DNA of 58,033 bases from CAZGMC01 sp964526565 (GTDB lineage Bacteria; Pseudomonadota; Alphaproteobacteria; DSM-16000; Inquilinaceae). This document shows positions 44,534 to 53,564 of this stretch, piece by piece. Within the stretch, counting starts at the first letter, position 1. Each line of letters opens with the position of its first letter. The notes under the pieces are model-generated. The model saw only the letters and a program-made list of their open reading frames with translations. It made no database searches and was not told the DNA's origin. Both the position numbers and the translations under genes were made by a program. The stretch lies in the NCBI GenBank assembly GCA_964526565.1, contig CAZGMC010000012.1, positions 1 to 58,033 of the forward strand. Reading direction: 5' to 3'.

Positions 44534-46387
44534 TCAGGTGACACCTCGCGACCTCAACCAAAGTTCGAGAACGATTGCATACCAGATCAACTGTCCATAA
44601 AGCCTGGCTTCTTCCGGATTCCAGTCATGCAAGATTCGGTCCAGAAATCCGGCCTGCAGGATGCCGCGCGCCTTGAACGCGTCGAGCACATCGGCCGCGA
44701 AATCGCGCAACGGACCCGGCGAGGCCAGCCAGACGCGGAACGGCAGGCCGAAGCCCTGCTTTGTCTTGGTGATGATTTCGTCCGGCAGGAAGCCGCGCAT
44801 CGCCTGCTTGTAGAAGTGGCGCAGCTTCAAGCCGCGGATCAGCAGGCCTGGCGGGACCCGCGCCGAGAACGCGACCACATCGTCGTCGAGGAACGGATAG
44901 CGCACCGCCACGCCGGCCAGCCGGGCCATCCGGTCGACCTTGCGCAGGTCGTTGTCCGCCAGTGTGACATGCAAATCGAAATGCAGCATGCGCTGCAGCA
45001 GGTCGGGGCTGTCGCAGCGGTCATAGATCTCGCGCAGGCGCCGCGCCGGCCCGTGCCCGTCGACACGGGCCAGGAAGTCGGGCGCGAGGACGTCGCCATA
45101 GGTCGTCTCGTTCAGATAGTTGTACGTCTCCATGCGCTCGGGCATCGGCACCGAGGCGCGGCGCACGTACCCCTGCACGCGGCGCAACGGCGGTACAAGG
45201 GCGGCCAGCGGCAGGCCGCTGAGCGCCGGCCCGAGCACCCGCCGCAGCCCGCCCGGCAGCCGCCCGTACAGGCCGAACCGCTTCTGCATGACGTAGCGGT
45301 CATTGCCGGCAAAGATCTCGTCGCCGCCGTCGCCGGCAATCATCAGGTCGATCCCGTGCTCCCGCGCCAGCCGGGCACAATGGTACGCCGGCACGGCCGA
45401 CGCGTTGCCGAACGGCTCGTCGTACGCTTCGGCCAGGCTCGGCAGCAGGTCCGCGGTGTCCGCCGGCGTCACGGCATAGGTGTGGTGCGCCGACCCGAAG
45501 TGCCCGGCGGCAAGGCGTGCATACCGGCTTTCGTCGAATGCCTCGGCATCGAACACGATGGTGAAGCTGGGCACCGGCTGCGACAGCGTCTCACCGGCCA
45601 GGCCGACCACCGTGGAGCTGTCCAGCCCGCCGCTCAGGAAGGCGCCGACACGCCCGGGCGGCACGCCGGCGACGGCGCGCCCCACGGCCTCGCGCAACCG
45701 GGCGAACAGCTCCGCCGTCAGGGCGCCGGCGTCGCCGGGGCCGTCGGCGATGTATGGCATGCGCCAATAGGCGGCACCGGTCGTGCGGCCGGCCCGCACC
45801 GACAGCTGCTGCGCCGGCAGCATCTTGTGCACGTCGCGGAACACGGTCTCCGGCGCCGGCACGGTCGAGAAATGCAGGTAGTCGAACAGGGCGTCCGGCG
45901 ACAGCTCCGCCGGCGCGGCCGGATGCCGGGTCAGGCCGTCCAGCGTCGAGGCGAACACCAGGCCGCGTCCGTCGACGACCCGGTAGGTCATCGTCTCCAG
46001 GCCGATCCGATCGATGGCAACCAGGCCGTCGTCCCCGTTGGGCTCGACCAGGGCCACGGCGAAGCGGCCGTGCAGGCGCTCCAGGATCGCACCGCCGTAT
46101 CGGCGATAGCCGCCGGCGAAGGCGGCAGCATGGCCGTGCGCCGCCGCCGCCGCGGCCAGCGCCGGATCCTCCCAGCGTGGCTCGCCGCACACGGCGCAGG
46201 TGGTGCCGTCCTCACCCTCGAACCAGTCGCCGGGGCCGCCGCCGCTGAGCGCCAGCCCGCCGGTCGCCGTGGCTCGGCTGCGGGTCGTCGTGCCCGGCAC
46301 CGGGCGCAATGCCGCCACCATCGCCTCCAGCGTATGGCCGGGCGCCGCCGGCGTCAGCGGGCCGATCCAGCCGGCCAGGCCGCTCAC
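44534..46387 (-). CDS. Asparagine-synthase-like protein with Ser in place of catalytic Cys2
   Basis: Asparagine synthetase homologue of 617 aa. The preferred start is GTG at 46387, which is preceded by GGAGGTG and gives MSGLAGWIG. This aligns with MCGIAGW of true amidotransferases, with Ser at position 2, so the glutaminase is probably inactive or uses another ammonia source. A GTG at 46393 is the alternative. The synthetase half is intact: FLSGGLDSS at about residue 250, EAYDEPFGNASAVPAY, IAGDGGDEIFAGNDRY and HFDLHVTLADNDLRKVDRMA. The N-terminal domain carries CAVCGEP, perhaps a zinc site. It is on the same strand as the XrtA operon and 202 bases upstream of it; whether it is co-transcribed is not clear. 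Confidence 0.88.
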   Translation of the reverse strand: MSGLAGWIGPLTPAAPGHTLEAMVAALRPVPGTTTRSRATATGGLALSGGGPGDWFEGEDGTTCAVCGEPRWEDPALAAAAAAHGHAAAFAGGYRRYGGAILERLHGRFAVALVEPNGDDGLVAIDRIGLETMTYRVVDGRGLVFASTLDGLTRHPAAPAELSPDALFDYLHFSTVPAPETVFRDVHKMLPAQQLSVRAGRTTGAAYWRMPYIADGPGDAGALTAELFARLREAVGRAVAGVPPGRVGAFLSGGLDSSTVVGLAGETLSQPVPSFTIVFDAEAFDESRYARLAAGHFGSAHHTYAVTPADTADLLPSLAEAYDEPFGNASAVPAYHCARLAREHGIDLMIAGDGGDEIFAGNDRYVMQKRFGLYGRLPGGLRRVLGPALSGLPLAALVPPLRRVQGYVRRASVPMPERMETYNYLNETTYGDVLAPDFLARVDGHGPARRLREIYDRCDSPDLLQRMLHFDLHVTLADNDLRKVDRMARLAGVAVRYPFLDDDVVAFSARVPPGLLIRGLKLRHFYKQAMRGFLPDEIITKTKQGFGLPFRVWLASPGPLRDFAADVLDAFKARGILQAGFLDRILHDWNPEEARLYGQLIWYAIVLELWLRSRGVT

Positions 46388-46819
46388 CGGCACCTCCGCC
46401 CAGGTGCACGGCGATGGCCCAGTGCACGGCGATGGCCGGCCCGGCTGGCATCATGCCGCGGCGGCCTGGTCTGCTGCTCGTTCGGTAATCCTGTCATTCG
46501 CTGTCGTCAGTGGCCGCTTGCCGGTGGCACCGCACGGCGCCGCCGGGACGCGTCGGGTCCCTTGCGGATGCTTTCCGAATCGCAGCGCGCGACGGCTCAC
46601 TGGCCGATGGCCGCACCGGCGATCCAGCGGGCAGGCGCGCCCTAGATGCCGGAGGGGCGGCCATGCTGCAAGAGCGAACACCGACCCCTAGACCATTTGA
46701 CGGAGTCGATCGGCAATCGCATACGGACGTCTTTGCGCGGCCGGGAACCCGGCACCGCCACATCCCATGGAAGAAGCCCGGTGCCGGGGCGACCCGGCTT
46801 GGTCGTGCAGGAGGCTGCC
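46388..46819. other. Divergent intergenic region, asparagine-synthase homologue / GNAT
   Basis: No gene is supported in these 432 bases. They hold a nearly exact 18-bp duplication (GTGCACGGCGATGGCCCA, 46404-46437) and should carry promoters for both directions. No convincing -35/-10 pair was found. Confidence 0.55.
46404..46437. repeat. 18-bp tandem duplication
   Basis: GTGCACGGCGATGGCC plus two bases occurs twice head to tail, starting 17 bases upstream of the asparagine-synthase-homologue start. Confidence 0.8.
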
Positions 46820-47572
46820 ATGATGGACCGGACAGGCCGTCGGAACCGGCCGATCCGGCCGCCCGGCAAGCTCCGGGCGCTGATCCGCGAGCTCGGTCCG
46901 GCGACGGCCGCAGCCTACGGCCTGCACCGGCTGCTGCTGGCGGCCAGCGGCGGCCGGTGCGCTCTTCATTGCTACCGCGTGGTCGTGCAGCCCGTCGCCG
47001 ACCGGGACCGGCTGGCGCCGCGGTGGCGGCGGGGGCTTGCGGTGCGGCAACTCGCGGCGGGCGAGGCGGCAGGCGCGGCGCTGGACGCGCCGCCGGCGGT
47101 GCTGGCCGGGCGCCTGACGCAGGGGCATGTCTGTTTCGCGGTATTTGCCGGAACGGAGCCGGCGGGGTACCATTGGCTGTCATTCGGCCCGTTCGAGGAG
47201 ACCGAGGTGCGGTGCCGCTTCACGCCCGACCCGGCGGCCGCCATGGCCTGGGACTACGACCTGTTCATCGCGCCGCGCTTCCGCGGCGGCCCGGTGTTCG
47301 CCGTCCTGTGGGACGCGAGCAACGCCGCCCTGCGTGCCGCCGGCCGTTGCTGGACCAGCAGCCGCATCTCCGCCTACAATCGCAGGTCGCTCGAGGCGCA
47401 CCGGCGGCTCGGTGCGCGCGTGACCGGCACTCTGCTGTTTCTGCGCGCCGGGCCGTGGCAGCTCATGATCGGCACGCTTGCCCCGTACCTGCACCTCTCC
47501 CTGTCGTCGCGGCAGGTGCCGCAGGTCACCGTGCGGCCGCCGCCGGCCCCGGCCGGTACCGGCGCGGGATGA
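46820..47572 (+). CDS. GNAT-like acetyltransferase of the EPS locus
   Basis: Predicted GNAT-fold protein of 250 aa. The segments GHVCFAVFAGTEPAGYHWLSFG, EVRCRFTPDPAAAMAWDYDLFIAPRFRGGPVFAVLWD and RISAYNRRSLEAHRRLGARVTGTLLFLRAGPWQ match the GNAT core, with the acetyl-CoA site near PRFRGGPVFAVL. The ATG at 46820 (followed by a second ATG) has GCAGGAGG upstream. The frame stays open to 46646 but without a ribosome-binding site. Its stop overlaps the next gene by four bases, so the two are translated together. Proteins of this type occur in PEP-CTERM/XrtA loci; the acceptor is unknown. Confidence 0.82.
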   Translation: MMDRTGRRNRPIRPPGKLRALIRELGPATAAAYGLHRLLLAASGGRCALHCYRVVVQPVADRDRLAPRWRRGLAVRQLAAGEAAGAALDAPPAVLAGRLTQGHVCFAVFAGTEPAGYHWLSFGPFEETEVRCRFTPDPAAAMAWDYDLFIAPRFRGGPVFAVLWDASNAALRAAGRCWTSSRISAYNRRSLEAHRRLGARVTGTLLFLRAGPWQLMIGTLAPYLHLSLSSRQVPQVTVRPPPAPAGTGAG

Positions 47573-48537
47573 CCGCCCCGGTGGCGGACGGACCGACGGT
47601 CAGCGTCGTGATCCCGGCCTACAACGCCGCCGGCACCATCCGCCGCGCCCTCGCCTCCGTGGCCGTCCAGGACCATACGCCGCTGGAGATCGTCGTCGTC
47701 GACGATGCCAGCAGCGATGCCACCCGCGAGGTCGCCGCGGCATGGCCGGACCATCCGGTCCGGCTGATCGGGCACGCGCGCAACCGCGGACCCGCGGCGG
47801 CGCGCAATACCGGCATCGGCGCCGCCACCGGCATCTGCGTCGCCTTCCTCGACGCCGACGACGAGTGGCGCCCCGGCAAGATCGCCGCCCAGGCTGCCTG
47901 CCTGCGGCGCCAGCCGGCGGCCGGCTTCGTGGCCTGCAACGGCACCTTTCTCGACCGCGCCGGCCGCCCCTACCGCGACATGTACGGCGACACTCCGCCG
48001 GTGGCCGGAGCGGAGGCCTGGCGCACCCTGCTGGCCTACTCGTTCACGTCGCTCAGCTGCATCATGGCGCGGCGCGACCTGCTGCTGGCGATCGGCGGCT
48101 TCGACGAGACCCTGACGGTGGGCGAGGACCAGGACCTGTGGATCCGGCTGGCACTGGCGGCGCCGGTGGCCGTGCTGGACGAGGACTTCGTCGTCATCCA
48201 CGAGTCGTCGGGCAGCCACATGCCGACCAACGCGGCCCGAGCCGTCTCTGACCTGACCGGCCTGATCGAACGCCACGTCCGTGCCCAGGCCGACCGGCTC
48301 GGTCGGCGCGAGGCCAACCGGATCCTGGCGCGGCGCTGCGCCGAGATCGGGCGCGACGCCTATGCCGCCGGGCTGACCGGGCCGGGGGCACGCCTGCTGC
48401 TGCGCGCCGCGGCGCTGGGCCACCGGCCGGGCGGCACCCTGGCCTTCCTCGCCCACGCCTCGCCGCCGGGACAATGGCTGAAGCGCCGGCTGCGCGCCGG
48501 GCGGGCCGGGCGGGCCGGGCGGGCCGGGCGGCAGTAG
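47569..48537 (+). CDS. Family 2 glycosyltransferase
   Basis: GT-A fold glycosyltransferase of 322 aa. The N-terminal catalytic region shows VSVVIPAYNAAGTIRRALASVAVQDHTPLEIVVVDDASSDATREVA, ARNRGPAAARNTGIGAATG, the metal-binding FLDADDEW (DxD) and GEDQDLWIRLALAAPVAVLDE. No long membrane helix is present. The C-terminal end is a repeated Arg-Ala-Gly motif (RAGRAGRAGRAGRQ) encoded by 9-base units. ATG 47569 overlaps the preceding stop (ATGA). It should transfer a sugar during EPS repeat-unit assembly. Confidence 0.93.
   Translation: MTAPVADGPTVSVVIPAYNAAGTIRRALASVAVQDHTPLEIVVVDDASSDATREVAAAWPDHPVRLIGHARNRGPAAARNTGIGAATGICVAFLDADDEWRPGKIAAQAACLRRQPAAGFVACNGTFLDRAGRPYRDMYGDTPPVAGAEAWRTLLAYSFTSLSCIMARRDLLLAIGGFDETLTVGEDQDLWIRLALAAPVAVLDEDFVVIHESSGSHMPTNAARAVSDLTGLIERHVRAQADRLGRREANRILARRCAEIGRDAYAAGLTGPGARLLLRAAALGHRPGGTLAFLAHASPPGQWLKRRLRAGRAGRAGRAGRQ
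48494..48535 (+). repeat. 9-bp tandem repeat in the glycosyltransferase C-terminus
   Basis: CGGGCCGGG units occur four times in frame, giving the RAG repeats at the C-terminus. The unit is nine bases, so copy-number change keeps the frame. Confidence 0.85.
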
Positions 48538-48672
48538 CCCGGCATGACCAGGCACCCCGCACCGCCAACAGCCTCGCCCCGGCTGCCAGCGGCGTGATAC
48601 GCCCAGACCCTGTCCAGACCCTGTCCCCGGCCGGCAGGCGCCGGCCTGCCGCCGCAACCCGACCCGCACGCC

Positions 48673-49833
48673 ATGCCAACCTTTGCCACCGCTCCGCCGC
48701 CGCTCGTCTGCCACGTCATCTACCGGCTGGACTATGGCGGGCTGGAGAACGGCGTCGTCAACCTGATCAACACCATGCCGGCGGAGCGCTACCGCCACGC
48801 CGTGCTGTGCCTGACCGAGGCGACGGACTTCCGCCATCGCATCCGGCGACCCGATGTGACGGTGCTGGAGGCGCACAAGCGGAGCGGCAAGGATTTTGCC
48901 GCCTATGGCCGCGTCCGGCGGCTGCTGCGCGGCCTGCGGCCGGACATCGTGCACACCCGCAACCTGCCGACGGTCGACCTGGCGGTGCCGGCCAGGCTGG
49001 CCGGGGTGCGCCGGCTGGTGCACGGCGAGCACGGCCTCGACGTCTTCGAGCTGGACGGCGGCAACGCCCGTTACAATCGCCTGCGCCGGCTGCTGCGCCC
49101 GGTCGTCGACCGGTACGTGGCGGTGTCGCGCGACCTGGCGGGCTGGCTGGAGCAGACGATCCGGGTGCCGCCGCGGCGGCTGAGCCTGATCTACAACGGC
49201 GTGGACACCGGCCGCTTCCGGCCGCAGCCGCGTCCGGCCGGCCTGCTGCCGCCGGACTTCGCGCCGGACGACGCGGTGGTGATCGGCACCATCGGCCGCC
49301 TGGAGCCGGTCAAGGACCAGGTCACGCTGGCCCGCGCCTTCGCCCGCCTGCTGCAGGAGCGACCGGATCTGCGCCGCCGCGCCCGGCTGGTCATGATCGG
49401 CGACGGCAGCCTGCGCCCGGCGGTCGAGCAGGTGCTGGCCGAGGCCGGCGCGGCGCAGCTGGCCTGGCTGCCCGGCTACCGCGACGACGCCGCCGCCCTG
49501 TACGGCTGCCTGGACGTGTTCACCCTGCCGTCGCGCCGCGAGGGCGTGTCCAACACGGTGCTGGAGGCCATGGCCAGCGGCCTGCCGGTGGTCGCCACCG
49601 CCGTCGGCGGCAATCCGGAGATCGTCGTCGCGGGCGAGACCGGCCGGCTGGTGCCGCCCGCCAACCCCGACGCCCTGGCCGCGGCGCTGGCCGGCTACAT
49701 GGATGCGCCGCAGGCCGCACAGGCCCACGGCACAGCCGGGCGCCGCCGCGTCGAGCAGACCTTCAGCCTCGCCGCCATGGTGGCCGGCTACCTGGCGGTC
49801 TACGATGCGCTCACCAGTCCGCCGGGCTCATGA
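48673..49833 (+). CDS. XrtA-system glycosyltransferase, Stp2-like
   Basis: Family-4 glycosyltransferase of 386 aa from the PEP-CTERM/XrtA group. It starts LVCHVIYRLDYGGLENGVVNLINTMPAERYRHAVLCL, a diagnostic acceptor-domain segment. Further motifs are DIVHTRNLPTVDLAVPARLAGVRRLVHGEHGLD, VIYNGVDTGRF in the linker, GTIGRLEPVKDQVTLARAF, and PSRREGVSNTVLEAMASGLPVVATAVGGNPEIV with the E-x7-E region. The cytoplasmic enzyme likely adds a sugar to the lipid-linked EPS intermediate. Start ATG 48673 lies 135 bases after the previous gene. A terminator follows the stop by one base, closing the transcription unit. Confidence 0.94.
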   Translation: MPTFATAPPPLVCHVIYRLDYGGLENGVVNLINTMPAERYRHAVLCLTEATDFRHRIRRPDVTVLEAHKRSGKDFAAYGRVRRLLRGLRPDIVHTRNLPTVDLAVPARLAGVRRLVHGEHGLDVFELDGGNARYNRLRRLLRPVVDRYVAVSRDLAGWLEQTIRVPPRRLSLIYNGVDTGRFRPQPRPAGLLPPDFAPDDAVVIGTIGRLEPVKDQVTLARAFARLLQERPDLRRRARLVMIGDGSLRPAVEQVLAEAGAAQLAWLPGYRDDAAALYGCLDVFTLPSRREGVSNTVLEAMASGLPVVATAVGGNPEIVVAGETGRLVPPANPDALAAALAGYMDAPQAAQAHGTAGRRRVEQTFSLAAMVAGYLAVYDALTSPPGS

Positions 49834-49858
49834 GGGGCGCTGGCGCCCGCCCCATTTT
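49834..49858 (+). terminator. Intrinsic terminator after the glycosyltransferase gene
   Basis: Stem GGGGCG / CGCCCC with an 8-base loop is followed by ATTTT, directly behind the stop codon. Confidence 0.8.
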
Positions 49859-51123
49859 GCGTGTATCGGCGTCCGGAACAAACGCCTTCAACCAGTGCAT
49901 TCGTTCTGGATTCCACCAGAGCGTGCCAACCGGCCACCACGCCGGCTGACCGGCCCAGGCAATCATGATGGACCATTCAAAAAAACTTTCGGTCGGGCAC
50001 GTACACCCTCACCTGCTGGGGCGCTCCGACGCAACAAGTGGAGTTGATGATGTCGCCGGTGGCGGCTGCGAGCCGGTAGATCCAGGCGACGCAGAGTGCG
50101 GACGGCTGTCGCCGCGGCCGCTTTGCTGACCGATGCCCGATGCCATCCTGGCCACAGCCAAGGGGGCGGTCCCGACCAGCGGTCAGGGAAGTGGGCAGAA
50201 CGCTGCGCTGCTGCCGCCCGCAAGACCTTGAAGACATCATCCTGCTGGTGGGACGGGCACCGACCATCCCGCCGCAGCCGACCTGCGTCCCGCACGGCAT
50301 CAGGCGGCGGCCAGGGCCAGGCGCCGGCGACGCCCTCGCCTTCATGCCGACCCGTCGTGGCGGCGCACGTTGGCCGCGGCAGCGGCCCGCCGTTGCCGCC
50401 TGGGAGGCGGCGCTTGAGGCTGGCCGACGCCTGATGCCACCCTGGCCGCCAGGTCGGGGAGACAGCCGTCTGCGGCTGGCGGGCTCCGGCTCCCCAACAC
50501 GGCGAAGCCCGCCAGCTGCGGCGCCAAGGCATGGGGTCCGCCCGGTGTGACCCGGTGCGACCCGCCGAATCCATTCGGAACGTCGAGGAGCCAGACTTTT
50601 CACAGTGTTGACATTAACAGCGACGACTTGAGTCGACCTGCCGCGCCCTCCGCTCTGGCTAGCCCGGCGAACCTGATGGATGGTGAGCGTCATCGCCGTG
50701 CTCCTGAGCCGCGCCTTTCTTGAACCCGCAAGCGCCGGTGTAAATCGTGAAGATCACACGTCCGCTGGGCATATTCAGACACTGACTGGATATTTTCGGA
50801 CAGCATGCGTACTTCATTGCATCAGGGCCCTGCCCAATATGGCGGGCAATGGCGGCAAGCGTTCGGACTGGATCATGTTCAGATCAGAATCGCAGCTTTT
50901 CAAATCAGTCTGCACGTGGCACCACCTTCCTGTAATAATGTGCCAATTGCCGCGCGACGCATTGTCCGTGCGGCTGGCGACCGAAATTCTCATTTCATTA
51001 GATCATTTTTTGTGGGATGGTACCATTCGCTGTTGCCGGCAAGCAACGATTGCCGAGGCAATTGCCGAGGCATTCGTGCGGCCCCAAGAAGCCGAGACGG
51101 CGGCATCAGGCGAGGGCTAAGTC
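49859..51123. other. Gene-poor region with dispersed repeat copies
   Basis: About 1.26 kb without a supported gene. Three copies of a 21-bp element lie at 50124-50438. A GCTGGCGGGCT / AGCCCGCCAGC stem with an 11-bp arm lies at 50475-50516. The last third (about 50690-51120) is notably lower in G+C than the rest of the window. A 146-codon frame (50680-51120) covers it but has mixed codon usage and no recognisable domain, so it is not called as a gene. Confidence 0.6.
50124..50438. repeat. Three copies of a 21-bp REP-like element
   Basis: Element GGCTGGCCGACGCCTGATGCC is seen at 50418-50438 on the plus strand. It recurs as a reverse complement with 3 mismatches at 50296-50316 and as a diverged direct copy at 50124-50144. 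Sequence similarity extends some 15-20 bases past the element between the second and third copies (AGGTCGG). The alternating orientation is reminiscent of BIME/REP clusters. Confidence 0.65.
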
Positions 51124-52356
51124 ATGCGTAAACCGTTGTTTCGAAGTCTGCTTGTCATGACCGTGGTGGCCGGGCTCGGCCAGGGCTGCGCGCTGCCGAC
51201 CCGGCTGGACGCCGTGCCGAACGATATGACCACGGCGGCGACCATTCCGGGCATCCCGCACGCGCGCTTCTGGGTCGGCGACAATCCGGAAGACCTGATC
51301 GCCGCCGCCGAGGCCGGCAGCCTGCGGCAGCGGGCCTATCTGCGCAGCATCGGGCACACCGGCCCGCTGCCCAAGGCATCGTTCCTCGCCGTCTCGGGCG
51401 GCGGCGAGGACGGGGCGTTCGGCGCCGGCCTGCTGGTCGGCTGGACCGAGGCTGGCGACCGGCCGGAGTTCACCCTCGTCACCGGCATCAGCACCGGTGC
51501 CCTGACCGCGCCGTTCGCCTTCCTGGGGCCGGAGTACGACGACGAGTTGCGCGAGGTCTATACCGGCCTCACCTCGGCCGACATCTTCGAGCCGCGGCGT
51601 GTCACGGCGGCGCTGTTCAACGACGCCATGACCGACACGTTACCGTTGCGGCGGACCATTGCGCACTATGCCGACGAGGAGATGCTGCGCCGTGTCTGCG
51701 AGGAGTACCAGCGCGGCCGCTTCCTGCTGATCGCCACGACCAACCTCGACGCGCGCCGGCCGGTCATCTGGAACATGGGCCAGATCGCCTGCAGCGGCCA
51801 GCCGCACGCCCTGGACCTGTTCCACAGCATCCTGGTCGCCTCGGCGGCCGTGCCGGGGGCCTTCCCGCCGGTGATGATCGACGTCGAGGTGAACGGCGAG
51901 CCGCACCAGGAGATGCACGTCGACGGCGGCGCCACGGCCCAGGTGTTCGTCTATCCGCCGGCGCTGGAAGTACGGGCGATGTCGGAGCGGCAGGGCGTGG
52001 TCCGCGATCGGTCGCTTTACGTCATCCGCAATGCCCGGCTGGATCCCGACTGGGCCTCGACCAGGCGCAGCACCATGGACATCGCCGGCCGCGCCATCTC
52101 GTCGCTGATCCAGACCCAGGGGGTGGGCGACCTCTACATAATCTACCTGATCGCCGAGCGCGACGGCCTGGACTACAACCTCGCCTACATCGGCGACGAG
52201 TTCAACGTCCAGCTCCAGGAGCCGTTCGACCAGCACTACATGCGTGCCCTGTTCGACTACGGCTACCGGCTCGCCCGCAACGGCTATCCCTGGCGCGACG
52301 TCCCGCCCGGCTGGGAGACCATAACGGAGACCGCAACGGAGGGACCGTCCTCCTGA
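51124..52356 (+). CDS. Patatin-like phospholipase family protein, probably exported
   Basis: Predicted lipid acyl hydrolase of 410 aa. The N-terminus MRKPLFRSLLVMTVVAGLGQGC is a signal sequence ending at Cys22, a possible but non-ideal lipobox. Oxyanion-hole motif GGGEDGAFGAG (residues 102-111), nucleophile GISTG with Ser123, and the DGG motif with Asp267 make a complete Ser-Asp dyad. The C-terminal half (DPDWASTRRSTMDIAGRAISSLIQTQGVGDLYIIYL) matches bacterial patatin-like proteins. The ATG at 51124 is the first Met after a stop codon; no strong ribosome-binding site is present. It is probably monocistronic, with a 190-base gap to ldh. Confidence 0.9.
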   Translation: MRKPLFRSLLVMTVVAGLGQGCALPTRLDAVPNDMTTAATIPGIPHARFWVGDNPEDLIAAAEAGSLRQRAYLRSIGHTGPLPKASFLAVSGGGEDGAFGAGLLVGWTEAGDRPEFTLVTGISTGALTAPFAFLGPEYDDELREVYTGLTSADIFEPRRVTAALFNDAMTDTLPLRRTIAHYADEEMLRRVCEEYQRGRFLLIATTNLDARRPVIWNMGQIACSGQPHALDLFHSILVASAAVPGAFPPVMIDVEVNGEPHQEMHVDGGATAQVFVYPPALEVRAMSERQGVVRDRSLYVIRNARLDPDWASTRRSTMDIAGRAISSLIQTQGVGDLYIIYLIAERDGLDYNLAYIGDEFNVQLQEPFDQHYMRALFDYGYRLARNGYPWRDVPPGWETITETATEGPSS

Positions 52357-52546
52357 GCGGCCCGATCGCGGCGGCCGGACCGCCGGCGCGACGCGGCGGA
52401 CAAGGCAGCGGCCATTGCCGCCGCGACAGATCTCCCCGTTCAATGCGTTCGTAGAAGATCAACAAAGCCGGCATGGAGCAGACAGTGCCTCAGAAACGTT
52501 GGTTCTGAACTTTGCAACTGTCCGGAACGGAGCGGGAGACGGACGC

Positions 52547-53482
52547 ATGAAGATCGGCATTGTGGGCGCCGGCATGGTCGGCAGCAGTGCGGCCTATGCC
52601 ATGGTGCTGCGCGGCGTGGGGAGCGAGGTGGTCATGGTCGACCGCAACGAGGCGCTGGCCCACGCCCAGGCCCAGGACATCATTCACGCCACGCCGTTCG
52701 CCTATCCGCTGCAGGTTCGCGCCGGCGACTACGGCCGGCTGGACGGCGCGGCGGTGGTCATCCTCTCGGCCGGTGTCGGCCAGCGGCCGGGCGAGACGCG
52801 CATCCAGCTGCTCGACCGCAATGCCGCGGTGTTCCAGGACATCATCCCGCGCGTGCTGGCGGTGGCGCCGGACGCCGTGCTGCTGGTCGCCACCAACCCG
52901 GTCGACATCATGACCCAGATCGCCACCGCCGTGTCCGGCCTGCCGCCGGAGCGCGTGGTCGGGTCGGGCACGATCCTCGATACGGCACGGTTCCGCACCC
53001 TGCTCGGCGAGCACCTCGACGTCTCGCCGCGCTCGGTCCAGGCCTATGTGATCGGTGAGCATGGCGACACCGAGGTGCTCGTCTGGTCGGGTGCGGAGGC
53101 CGGCGGCATCCCGGTACGCGCCTTCGCCGCGCAGATGCGCATGGCCCTGACCGACTCCGAGATGGCGCGGATCGACGACGGCGTGCGCCGCGCCGCCTAT
53201 CGCATCATCGAGGGCAAGGGCGCCACCTATTACGGCATCGGCGCCGGTCTGGCCCGCATCACCCAGTCGATCCTGTCGGACTTCCGCACCGTCATGACGG
53301 TGTCGATCGTCAACCCCGACATCGAGGGCGTCCCGGACGTGGCGTTGTCGCTGCCGCGCATCGTCGGCGCCGGTGGCGTGTGCGAGACGCTCGACCCCGG
53401 CCTCGACGCCGCCGAACGCGCGGCTCTGCGGCGCAGTGCCGAGGCGCTCAAGGAGGCATCCGCCGGCGTGGCCGTTCTGTAG
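52547..53482 (+). CDS. ldh: L-lactate dehydrogenase
   Basis: Cytoplasmic NAD-dependent enzyme that reduces pyruvate to L-lactate; 311 aa. Nucleotide-binding motif GIVGAGMVGSSAA (residues 4-16) is at the N-terminus. Gln79 in AGVGQRPGETR occupies the position that specifies lactate dehydrogenase; malate dehydrogenases have Arg there. The active-site Arg148 (LDTARFR) and His172 (GEHGDTE) are present. ATG 52547 follows GGGAGAC. The frame is open 44 codons upstream without homology. The gene is alone in its strand context between the patatin gene and the rimP leader. Confidence 0.93.
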   Translation: MKIGIVGAGMVGSSAAYAMVLRGVGSEVVMVDRNEALAHAQAQDIIHATPFAYPLQVRAGDYGRLDGAAVVILSAGVGQRPGETRIQLLDRNAAVFQDIIPRVLAVAPDAVLLVATNPVDIMTQIATAVSGLPPERVVGSGTILDTARFRTLLGEHLDVSPRSVQAYVIGEHGDTEVLVWSGAEAGGIPVRAFAAQMRMALTDSEMARIDDGVRRAAYRIIEGKGATYYGIGAGLARITQSILSDFRTVMTVSIVNPDIEGVPDVALSLPRIVGAGGVCETLDPGLDAAERAALRRSAEALKEASAGVAVL

Positions 53483-53564
53483 CGCTGCGGCGGCGGCGCC
53501 GGTCCGCAAGCTTCGTGAGCCGGCGAGGGTCGTCACGAGTCACCGCCGGAATGGCCAAAACCTG

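Noticed and set aside
40795..44541. 1248-codon open frame on the plus strand
   Set aside because: Runs opposite to the XrtA operon genes whose protein families are recognisable. Composition is Arg/His/Gln-rich and it shows no domain.
49963..50693. Two overlapping minus-strand frames of about 200-240 codons
   Set aside because: Both read the same gene-poor repeat region in different frames. They lack ribosome-binding sites and domains, and the repeats explain the long open frames.
50680..51120. 146-codon plus-strand frame
   Set aside because: Mixed codon usage with low GC at third positions, no domain and no ribosome-binding site. Kept only as a low-GC region of interest.
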